NCBI GenBank assembly: GCA_025362815.1
Contig: JANYFG010000095.1
Span: forward strand, 1-32,508
Source: Rhodospirillales bacterium
GTDB taxonomy: Bacteria; Pseudomonadota; Alphaproteobacteria; Acetobacterales; Acetobacteraceae
Length of the DNA stretch: 32,508 nt
Direction of reading: 5' to 3'
Of the stretch, positions 22,645-29,660 are shown one piece after another (position 1 is the stretch's first letter; each line of letters begins with the position of its first letter). The notes beneath the pieces are model-generated. The model ran no database searches and was not told the origin of the DNA. It worked only from the letters and a program-made list of their open reading frames with translations. A program made the translations under genes and the position numbers.

Positions 22645-24311
22645 GCCAGCCGCCATGGCGCAGGACGCGCGGGGCGGTAACTCTCGGCACAAGCGGCGCG
22701 TTCGGCCACCGCTTCCTCGGGCACGCGGCTGTCGCGATCCAGCCGATACGGGTGCGATGACCATTTGTGAAAGCAGGATTGCCAATAGTCAAAGCAGCGC
22801 AGATCATTCGGTGTGCCCCAGCCGAGGTAGTGTTCGATTTCGAACATCACGCAGCGCAGGCCAAGGGCTAGAGCGTCGTTGATGCAGGTGTCGACATAGA
22901 ACTCGCCGTTGACGGTGGCGTCGCGGGCAATCATGCGCTCGGCAGCGGCCACGAAATCGCGGGCGTGGCGGAAGGTGAAGGCGCCCACCACGATCGGGTC
23001 TTGCTTTGGGTCACCCAGCGGGGTCTTGACCGAAATCGCGCTGATCAACCCATCGTCTATCGCAATCCAGCCGAACATCTGCGGCAGCCGCGCCGCCTCA
23101 GCGTGGCCACGCGCGCCCCACACGATCACGTCCCACGCCGTCGATGCCATCAAGTCATCCCATGCCCCCGCATCGAACAACATGCCGTTGTCACAGGCAC
23201 CGATGGTCAACATGCAAGCCGGGTCGTAAGGCGCCGCCGCGAGACCCATCAGGCAGGTGCGCGCCTGGCCATCGGTGACGGCGTCAAGAACGATGCAGTC
23301 TTGGCCTGGAATGTTGGCCGCAATCACCGGCAGAACCTGGTCCAGCCCCGGCATGTCGCGTCGAAGAACCAGCCTTCGTGCGGGTGCTTCCGGCAGATCC
23401 AGTGTGGCCTGCACCACCATGGGCCGACCGGAGACCGCGATCAGCGGCTTCGGAACCGCGTAACCTTCTCGGCTGAATCGACTGCCGAGGCCCGCCATCG
23501 GCACCAGCACCAGGCCGTGCTGCTTTGCCTTACGCGAGCGCGAGGGGTCGGCCAGCAACCGAAATGCGTCAGACCAGCGCTGGTATGCCTGCAGGTCCTG
23601 CGGCGTGCCCCACTGCATGAAATGCTCAATCTCATAGACTGCGACAGGAAGACCGCGGTCGAGCAAGGGGCGATAGGCGAGGCTGACATAGAACTCGCCG
23701 CCCACCCGCAGATCCTGTTCCACCATCGCGTCGAACGCCTCGCGCATCAGGGCGGCGGTGGCGAAGTGATAGGTGCCGCTGGAAGCGAATTCGTCCATCG
23801 GCGTGTCGGTGTAGGGGGTCTTTTCCTGAATCCCAGACACCCAGCCGTCCCGTTGCTGCAGATACGCGTAATAGGTTGAGCCCAGAGAATGAGGGTGAAA
23901 GCCGCGATAAGCCGGGATGCACCCGGCACATGAAGTCTCTATCAGGAAGGATTTGAAATCCGCCCAGTCCCAGTAGCAGGTGAAATCGCAGTAGTTCACC
24001 ACCACCGGCCGGCACGGGTCGAGCAGATCGGCGGCCTGCAGAACGGCGTGCACCGGGCCAAGGCGATGCGCCGCGATCGATACGATCCGCCCGGTTGGGC
24101 ACAGGGCTTCGAGGATCTCGCGCATGCGAAACGAAGGTTCGGCGAGATGGTCTTCGTTGCAGATGAACGTCACGTCCATCTCGCCGGGAAACAGGTCCAG
24201 AACATGCGCGATGATCGGCTTGCCATCCACCTCGATCAACGGTTTTGGCACGGTGTAGCCAGCTTTGCGAAAGCGCTCACCGAAGCCGGACATTGGAATG
24301 AGGATCTGCAT
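22641..24311 (-). CDS. Tandem two-domain nucleotidyltransferase
   Basis: The 556-residue protein contains two copies of a MobA/RmlA-like nucleotidyltransferase domain, at about 1-255 and 264-550. Each starts with the same signature (PMSGFGERF and PMAGLGSRF) followed by PKPLI. Each contains a Cys-Asp metal-site-like step (YCDF, ACDN), a GEFYV segment and an ending of the type IEHFMQWGTP or IEHYLGWGTP. Such enzymes activate a sugar or polyol phosphate with a nucleotide triphosphate. Two active-looking halves in one chain are unusual and could activate two substrates. The ATG at 24311 is chosen over a frame extension. The gene lies 10 bases after the aldolase-like gene. Confidence 0.8.
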   Translation of the reverse strand: MQILIPMSGFGERFRKAGYTVPKPLIEVDGKPIIAHVLDLFPGEMDVTFICNEDHLAEPSFRMREILEALCPTGRIVSIAAHRLGPVHAVLQAADLLDPCRPVVVNYCDFTCYWDWADFKSFLIETSCAGCIPAYRGFHPHSLGSTYYAYLQQRDGWVSGIQEKTPYTDTPMDEFASSGTYHFATAALMREAFDAMVEQDLRVGGEFYVSLAYRPLLDRGLPVAVYEIEHFMQWGTPQDLQAYQRWSDAFRLLADPSRSRKAKQHGLVLVPMAGLGSRFSREGYAVPKPLIAVSGRPMVVQATLDLPEAPARRLVLRRDMPGLDQVLPVIAANIPGQDCIVLDAVTDGQARTCLMGLAAAPYDPACMLTIGACDNGMLFDAGAWDDLMASTAWDVIVWGARGHAEAARLPQMFGWIAIDDGLISAISVKTPLGDPKQDPIVVGAFTFRHARDFVAAAERMIARDATVNGEFYVDTCINDALALGLRCVMFEIEHYLGWGTPNDLRCFDYWQSCFHKWSSHPYRLDRDSRVPEEAVAERAACAESYRPARPAPWRLA

Positions 24312-24321
24312 CTTTGCTGTC

Positions 24322-25329
24322 TTAGCCGGCAAGCGATGCGGGGCGGTGGTCGAAGCGACGGCGGTATTCCTCGGCATCCCAGCCCATCAGCGCCATTTCG
24401 TCATGCTGCGAGAGCACGCGCACGTTATCATCCGGCGACAGGCGTAGCAGAACATGGGCGAGACACCGGACCATCTCCTCGCCGGCCGCCCCGAGATCAC
24501 CGCGGAGCAACACCCCATGCCCCGGCACAGGCACCATCGGTGCGTCATCAGCCGCCGTCCAATCGAGCGGGGGCGCCCCGGGGCCGAGGAACACCACATG
24601 ATCCGGATAGAGCGCGCCACCCATCGCGCGTGCCAGCGCGGGCGGATCGGTAGCGATGGCGTGGCAGATCGGGTCCACCGGTAGGCGTCGCCCGAATTTT
24701 GCTGACAGTAACGACAGATTTTCCAGATCGGGCAGAACCGCCGCCCGTGCGGCCACATGCAGCCGCCGCTCGATATCGGCCAGCAGGCACGCCGCGTCCG
24801 CCACCGATTCGGCACCGACAACGAGGCCGTGATTGGCCAGGATCAGCACATCCAGCCGCGCATCGCCCACCGCCGCGCGCACGGCGTCCAGCAGGGGCGC
24901 GCCGGGCCGCGCATACGGCACCAGGCACCACCGCAGCCCCGCCAGAAGCGGCGCCAGCCGCGTGGCGGCATCGGAGCATACCGCACGCGCGATCGTGGAC
25001 ACGGAATGCGTGTGCACCACCACGCGATGCGGAAAGAACGCGTGCAGCACCGTCTCGATGGAAGGTCGTAATCCCACCCGCGTTCCAGGCGCCGCGATGC
25101 AGGGCACAGTGGCGGCATCGGCATTCTGGGCCATGGCGGTGTGCAGCGCCTCCAGCCCCAGGGCCACGAAGATTACCGAATCCTGCGCCGCTGCCAGCCA
25201 GGTGCCGGAGGCTTTCACGAACAGCGTTCCGTCCTGCTTCAACGATACATTGCCGCCTGGCCCCTGCACTTGCGTGATGTCGCCACCAATCGTGGCGGCG
25301 AACGCGGCAAGCTCTGCCAGCTCGTTCAT
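24322..25329 (-). CDS. Class II aldolase/adducin-like protein
   Basis: The 335-residue protein has the class II aldolase core in its first 200 residues. PGGNVSLK and ASGTWL form the phosphate-binding loops, Glu92 in PSIETVLH is the likely catalytic acid, and His106, His108 (VHTHSV) and His167 (LANHGLVV) are the zinc ligands. Members cleave or form phosphorylated sugars such as rhamnulose or fuculose phosphate, or act as decarboxylases or epimerases. About 130 further residues end with DAEEYRRRF, as in longer RhaD-like members. The ATG at 25329 overlaps the upstream gene stop (ATGA), and a GTG four codons earlier is less likely. Confidence 0.85.
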   Translation of the reverse strand: MNELAELAAFAATIGGDITQVQGPGGNVSLKQDGTLFVKASGTWLAAAQDSVIFVALGLEALHTAMAQNADAATVPCIAAPGTRVGLRPSIETVLHAFFPHRVVVHTHSVSTIARAVCSDAATRLAPLLAGLRWCLVPYARPGAPLLDAVRAAVGDARLDVLILANHGLVVGAESVADAACLLADIERRLHVAARAAVLPDLENLSLLSAKFGRRLPVDPICHAIATDPPALARAMGGALYPDHVVFLGPGAPPLDWTAADDAPMVPVPGHGVLLRGDLGAAGEEMVRCLAHVLLRLSPDDNVRVLSQHDEMALMGWDAEEYRRRFDHRPASLAG

Positions 25330-27029
25330 TGCCCCATCCACAACGTGACAGGGTGCGCCACGCCGCCGGCGTTGTTCGTTAACACGCCCAGCGGAATGTC
25401 GCTGACCAGCTCGATGGATTTCACGTTCTTAACCGGGAAACTGCCGATGAAATACGCCAGCGACACGCCCGCGCGCAGCTGGCCGTTGGCCACGAAGCGC
25501 GCCGTGCCGCCGGTGCCGTAGGTGACACGCGCCTGCAGCCGATACTGTGCCAGCCCCGGCACGATTGGGCTGAGGAGCACCGCAAACGCTCGCAGCTCGG
25601 CGCCTGCCACCTCCGGCGGCACCGGAACCTGCATCGCCGCGTTGCCTTCGGTGCCGAACACGGCAATCCCGGTCCAGCCCGGCACGGCGGCAAGGCTTCG
25701 GCAGTCGCGGCCATAGATCCACGGGAACGGATCGAGCGGCACGCAAACCGGTTGGGCCGGCTGATCGATGAACAGCGCGCTCTGCTTCCAGTAGCTGGAC
25801 CCCACCGTGGGAAAGCCCGGCGTTTCGGTAAAGTTGAAGGTCGAACCGGCCCATCCGCTTGTGGCCCACCACAGCACAAACAAAGTCGCTACCGCGAACT
25901 GGCGCGTCATACCACCGCCACGCAGGCGGCGTATCCGGTCTGCCAGGATTTGCGACAAGGCTGCCACAACCAGCACAAATCCGCAGAACGAGGTGAAATT
26001 ATGCCGATACAGGATGGGCCCACGCAGATTGATGGGGTCCAGCCCCCAATTCACCGTTAACGCGAAGACGTTGATGGCCGTTGTTCCGGCATAGACGGCA
26101 AGACCTGCCAACAGGAGGAGCGCCGCGCCATGCCGGGCGCGCAGCAGAACAAAACCGATCACACCCAGCACCACGATGCCGATGCCGATCATCAGATTCA
26201 AAAGGAATGGCTTCCATACCAATGGCCCCGCCAGAAAGCTGCCGATATTGCCGGCGAGATACAGGCCCAGCGATTGCAGCTTGATCGACAACGGCACCGG
26301 CGCAGGGCGCATCACGCCCATAACCCCGGCCGAGGCGCTGACGACCACCTGCACGGCCTGGACGATGAAGGCCAGTATGCTGACAGCGAGCACCGCGCGC
26401 CACCGCCCGCGCGCTACCACCACGCCAATCGCGAACAGCGGCATCAGGGTCAGCGTGTAGGGTTTGGACAGCATCAGCACCGGCAGGATCCACACCCAAC
26501 GCGGCGCCGGCGCCCCCCTTGGATGAAGCGCGAGCGCGCCCAGCACCGCGCCAAAAAACACGGCGAAATAGGTGAAATTGATGAAGCCGCGCATGCTGAC
26601 CTCGGCCGCGCCCAGCACCACAAACGCCACCAGAAGACGTGTGAGGTCGCAGCCGACCAGCGGGCGAAACCGCGGCAACGCGAACACGCCTACCAACAAG
26701 GGTGCGGCGATCAATGCGCACGCAGAGTACACGTCTGGCACGATATCGGCCCGCACCGCCGCCAGGTTTGTGGCCAGTGCGATCAGTCGCTGCGGCAGCG
26801 GGATATACCCGGCATCGGTGGCGAAGAGGACCACACGCCAGTCCGGGCTTTGTGCGGACGGATAATACGTGGTGGCCATCTCGGCAAACATGGCGCCGCG
26901 CAGCCACCACTCCGGCTGAAACAGAAGCATGGCCGCGGCGTAAAACACAACGATAAGGCCAAGCCACGCTGCGGGATGAAGGGCAAAGCGAATGCCGCCT
27001 TCGCTCTCACCGCCAAACCGGCGTGTCAT
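25326..27029 (-). CDS. Polytopic membrane protein, GT-C-like
   Basis: The 567-residue protein has about eleven hydrophobic helices in residues 20-410, then a large Gly/Val-rich soluble C-terminal part of about 150 residues that may lie in the periplasm. The arrangement, with an early loop holding acidic and aromatic residues (FAEMATTYYPSAQS), fits GT-C-type polyprenyl-phosphate-dependent glycosyltransferases, but I cannot assign a family. The ATG at 27029 gives a positively charged MTRRF start. It is the first gene of the nine-gene minus-strand block. A weak promoter-like TTGACG-N18-TAGGAC pair begins at the tetR stop, so the block may have its own promoter. Confidence 0.65.
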   Translation of the reverse strand: MTRRFGGESEGGIRFALHPAAWLGLIVVFYAAAMLLFQPEWWLRGAMFAEMATTYYPSAQSPDWRVVLFATDAGYIPLPQRLIALATNLAAVRADIVPDVYSACALIAAPLLVGVFALPRFRPLVGCDLTRLLVAFVVLGAAEVSMRGFINFTYFAVFFGAVLGALALHPRGAPAPRWVWILPVLMLSKPYTLTLMPLFAIGVVVARGRWRAVLAVSILAFIVQAVQVVVSASAGVMGVMRPAPVPLSIKLQSLGLYLAGNIGSFLAGPLVWKPFLLNLMIGIGIVVLGVIGFVLLRARHGAALLLLAGLAVYAGTTAINVFALTVNWGLDPINLRGPILYRHNFTSFCGFVLVVAALSQILADRIRRLRGGGMTRQFAVATLFVLWWATSGWAGSTFNFTETPGFPTVGSSYWKQSALFIDQPAQPVCVPLDPFPWIYGRDCRSLAAVPGWTGIAVFGTEGNAAMQVPVPPEVAGAELRAFAVLLSPIVPGLAQYRLQARVTYGTGGTARFVANGQLRAGVSLAYFIGSFPVKNVKSIELVSDIPLGVLTNNAGGVAHPVTLWMGQ

Positions 27030-27175
27030 CCATGCCGATGTTCTGGCGATCACGGATGCGGTTCCTCTTCCGGTGGCGCGCGGCGTGCCCGCAAGGGACT
27101 GGTGCGACCCGGTCTGGCCGTTCAAACCGGCAGAATACGAGCCATCCCGGTCCTACGGTGCTTCGCGGGACGACG

Positions 27176-27811
27176 TCAAGCGGGCGGAAAGAGATAGCCA
27201 CCCAGAAGGGACTTGGCCTCCTCGAGCACGGCGGTGCGGGAGGCCTGATCGGGCTGTTCCAGCGCATACCCCAGCAGACGGTCACCGATTTCGGTGGCCA
27301 TGCGCAGGCGGAAGGCGAGGCTTGGGGAAGGTTCGATGTCGAACGCGCCGGAAATGAATTCCATCACCATGTCCGACACCTGGTGGCCGGCAAAATCATC
27401 CCGCGTGGGGCGGCTGATGGAGCGTCCACCGCCGCCCAGGCCGTGCGGCGCGCCGAACGCCACGGTCCGGAAATCCGGGTTTTCGTCGAGGTAGCCCACG
27501 AAGGCATCGACCACCAAAGACAGGAATATCGCGGGCGTTTGGGGGAAGTCCGCCATGATGACGGCACCCAGACGCTCTTGAAATAGCGCCATGTGGCGGA
27601 CGGCGATGGCGTCCACGATCGCCTGCTTGTCCGGGAAAAACCGATACAGACCGCCCACCGACATGCCGGCCTCCACGGCAATCTGCGCCGTCGTCAGCGC
27701 CTCGATGCTCACGCCGCGGCCGAGCAATGCGGTGGCCGCAGCCAGAGCGCGCGCCACTGTTTCCTGGCTGCGCTCCTGCACGGGCGATCGGCGTGTGACG
27801 GTCTGGCTCAT
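27176..27811 (-). CDS. TetR/AcrR family transcriptional regulator
   Basis: The 211-residue protein has the N-terminal TetR helix-turn-helix: TTAQIAVEAGMSVGGLYRFF followed by PDKQAIVDA. A helical ligand-binding domain follows. It is divergent from hpnH with 87 bases between the starts, and a near-palindromic site lies in that gap. It is therefore a candidate regulator of hpnH and itself, responding to an unknown ligand. The ATG at 27811 is used because a longer frame would run into hpnH on the other strand. The nine-gene block follows it on the same strand after 146 bases, so it could also affect that block. Confidence 0.88.
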   Translation of the reverse strand: MSQTVTRRSPVQERSQETVARALAAATALLGRGVSIEALTTAQIAVEAGMSVGGLYRFFPDKQAIVDAIAVRHMALFQERLGAVIMADFPQTPAIFLSLVVDAFVGYLDENPDFRTVAFGAPHGLGGGGRSISRPTRDDFAGHQVSDMVMEFISGAFDIEPSPSLAFRLRMATEIGDRLLGYALEQPDQASRTAVLEEAKSLLGGYLFPPA

Positions 27812-27820
27812 ATTCGCTGT

Positions 27821-27849
27821 TTGACACGGCAGCACCGCGATGCCAATAC
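27821..27849 (+). promoter_or_regulatory. Possible hpnH promoter
   Basis: A perfect -35 hexamer TTGACA (27821-27826) is followed after 17 bases by CAATAC (27844-27849), a poor -10 match. The pair points towards hpnH and runs directly into the palindromic site at 27850. The -35 match and spacing are good and the -10 is weak. Confidence 0.35.
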
Positions 27850-27871
27850 GCGAACACGACGTCACGTTCGC
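27850..27871. promoter_or_regulatory. Candidate TetR-family operator between tetR and hpnH
   Basis: The 22-base site reads GCGAAC, two bases, GACGTC, two bases, GTTCGC. It is symmetric except for the two-base steps on each side of the centre. Size and symmetry fit TetR-type operators. It lies between the divergent tetR and hpnH starts, 27 bases before the hpnH ATG and just after the proposed -10, so a bound repressor would block hpnH transcription. Binding is inferred. Confidence 0.55.
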
Positions 27872-27898
27872 ATGCCGCGACGCAGCAAGGATATACCG

Positions 27899-29050
27899 AT
27901 GGCCGTTCCCATTCATCAGGCGCTTCGCGTCGGCGCCTATGTGGTCAAGCAGCATCTCATCGGCCGCAAGCGCTACCCGCTGGTGCTGATGCTGGAGCCG
28001 TTGTTTCGCTGCAACCTGGCCTGCGCCGGATGCGGCAAGATCGACTATCCCGCCGAGATTCTGAACCAGCGCCTGTCGGTGGCGGAATGCCTTGAGGCTG
28101 TCGACGAATGCGGCGCGCCGGTGGTGGTGATCGCCGGCGGCGAGCCATTGCTGCACAAGGAAATCGCGGAAGTGGTGCAGGGCATCATCGACCGCAAGAA
28201 ATTCGTGATCGTGTGCACAAATGCCCTGCTGCTCGAAAAGAAGATGGACCAGTTCAAGCCGAACAAGTTCTTCTCCTGGTCGGTCCATCTCGACGGCGAC
28301 AAGGGCGACCACGACCGCTCGGTCTGCCAGGACGGCGTGTATGACCGCTGCGTGTCCGCCATTGCCAAAGCGAAAAAGGCCGGATTTCGCACCATCATCA
28401 ACGCCACGTTGTTCAACAATGCCGACCCCGAGCGCCAGGCGCGCTTCTTCGACGACGTGATGGACATGGGTGTGGACGGCATTTCGGTCTCGCCCGGCTA
28501 CGCGTATGAGCGCGCGCCGGACCAGCAGCATTTTCTCAACCGCAACGCCACCAAAGAGCTGTTTCGCAGCATCTTCTCGCGCAAGAAGCCGGGTGCGAAG
28601 AAGTGGGAATTCAATCAGTCCAGCCTGTTCCTGGACTTCCTGGCCGGCAACCAAACCTACGAGTGCACGCCCTGGGGCAACCCCACGCGTAACTATTTCG
28701 GCTGGCAAAAGCCCTGCTACCTGCTCGGCGAAGGCTACGTTAAAACCTTCAAGGAGCTGATGGACACCACCGAGTGGGACAAATACGGCACCGGCAAATA
28801 CGAGAAATGTGCCGACTGCATGGTCCATTGCGGCTATGAGGCGACTGCCGTGACCGAGGCCGTCACCAAGCCGTGGAAGATGCTGTCCCTGGGGCTAACC
28901 GGCATCAAAACGTCGGGCAAGATGGCGCCGGACCTGTCGCTCGCCAACCAGCGCCCGGCCGAATATGTGTTCAGCGCGCATGTGCAGAACGCGATGACGA
29001 AGCTAAAGCACGCCCCCAAGGTGGCCGAGCTCGAAGACGCGGCGGACTAA
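27899..29050 (+). CDS. hpnH: Adenosyl-hopene transferase HpnH (radical SAM)
   Basis: The 383-residue protein is a radical SAM enzyme with its Fe-S cysteines at 38, 42 and 45 (RCNLACAGCGK). It also has the GGEPLLHKEI segment and late cysteine-bearing sequence (KPCYLLGEGY, CADCMVHCGYE) that is characteristic of HpnH. It joins a 5'-deoxyadenosyl group to diploptene to give adenosylhopane, the first step to C35 hopanoids. An AAGGA site (27887-27891) lies 7 bases before the ATG at 27899, so this start is preferred to the longer open frame. It is divergent from tetR. Its last 48 bases overlap the convergent hpnG gene, unlike the co-directional order common elsewhere. Confidence 0.95.
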   Translation: MAVPIHQALRVGAYVVKQHLIGRKRYPLVLMLEPLFRCNLACAGCGKIDYPAEILNQRLSVAECLEAVDECGAPVVVIAGGEPLLHKEIAEVVQGIIDRKKFVIVCTNALLLEKKMDQFKPNKFFSWSVHLDGDKGDHDRSVCQDGVYDRCVSAIAKAKKAGFRTIINATLFNNADPERQARFFDDVMDMGVDGISVSPGYAYERAPDQQHFLNRNATKELFRSIFSRKKPGAKKWEFNQSSLFLDFLAGNQTYECTPWGNPTRNYFGWQKPCYLLGEGYVKTFKELMDTTEWDKYGTGKYEKCADCMVHCGYEATAVTEAVTKPWKMLSLGLTGIKTSGKMAPDLSLANQRPAEYVFSAHVQNAMTKLKHAPKVAELEDAAD

Positions 29051-29647
29051 CGCGGCCCGCGCCCTGGCCGCGTCGCGTCCCAACGCGATGAGGCCGGGGA
29101 TCTGGCCGGGATGACGTAGAATGGAAAGGGCCACGCGGCGTATCGCGATGGCCCCTTTTGCATCAAGTGCCGCCGAGGCCACCGGCGGAAGATCACGCTC
29201 ACACGGGTCGCAGATCGCCCGAAGCACCGCGAACGGCATGCCGTGGCGCTCTGCCACCCGGGCGATGGCGCCTGATTCGAGATCGACGGACCCGCACAGT
29301 GTAGCCCGGCCAAGCGCATACTTGTCGCCGGCCGCCGTCACGATTTCCGCCTCGGCCGCCAGCATCCCGCCGGACCAGCCGCCCAACGCATGCGCCAGTT
29401 TCGCATTGGTGGGGCGAATGCGACCGGCTTCCACCACCGCCAACGGCACAACGATCAGGCCAGGGCGGAAATCAGGGTCGAGCCCCCCGGCGAGCCCGAA
29501 GCTGATCAACGCGGTGGCACCCGCAGCCACCAGTTTTTCAGCCGCGAGCTCAGCGCCCCAGGGCGTGCCACCGCCGGCAAGTATGGGAACACCGAGCTTT
29601 TCAGCGATGCGCGCTTCGGCGGCGAGGCCGGTGATGACGGCGATCAT
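29003..29647 (-). CDS. hpnG: Hopanoid-associated phosphorylase HpnG
   Basis: The 214-residue protein resembles nucleoside phosphorylases: it starts MIAVITGLAAEARI, has SFGLAGGLDPDFRPG in the phosphate/ribose loop region and VDLESGAIARVAE near the base site. HpnG removes adenine from adenosylhopane, giving a phosphoribosyl hopane on the way to bacteriohopanetetrol. Context with shc and hpnH supports this over general purine salvage. The ATG at 29647 lies 13 bases after the shc stop, so the two are an operon. The 3' end overlaps hpnH antisense by 48 bases. A longer frame upstream is part of shc in another frame. Confidence 0.92.
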   Translation of the reverse strand: MIAVITGLAAEARIAEKLGVPILAGGGTPWGAELAAEKLVAAGATALISFGLAGGLDPDFRPGLIVVPLAVVEAGRIRPTNAKLAHALGGWSGGMLAAEAEIVTAAGDKYALGRATLCGSVDLESGAIARVAERHGMPFAVLRAICDPCERDLPPVASAALDAKGAIAIRRVALSILRHPGQIPGLIALGRDAARARAALVRRVFELGHLGGVL

Positions 29648-29660
29648 GCCGGATCGGGTT

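Noticed and set aside
22249..22785. Longer gtrA reading frame starting at 22785
   Set aside because: The first 47 codons lie inside the nucleotidyltransferase gene and are unlike GtrA. The ATG at 22644 gives a typical GtrA start.
17691..27029. Idea that the nine-gene block is a mobile island
   Set aside because: No integrase, transposase, tRNA or flanking direct repeats are seen, and base composition looks like that of its neighbours.
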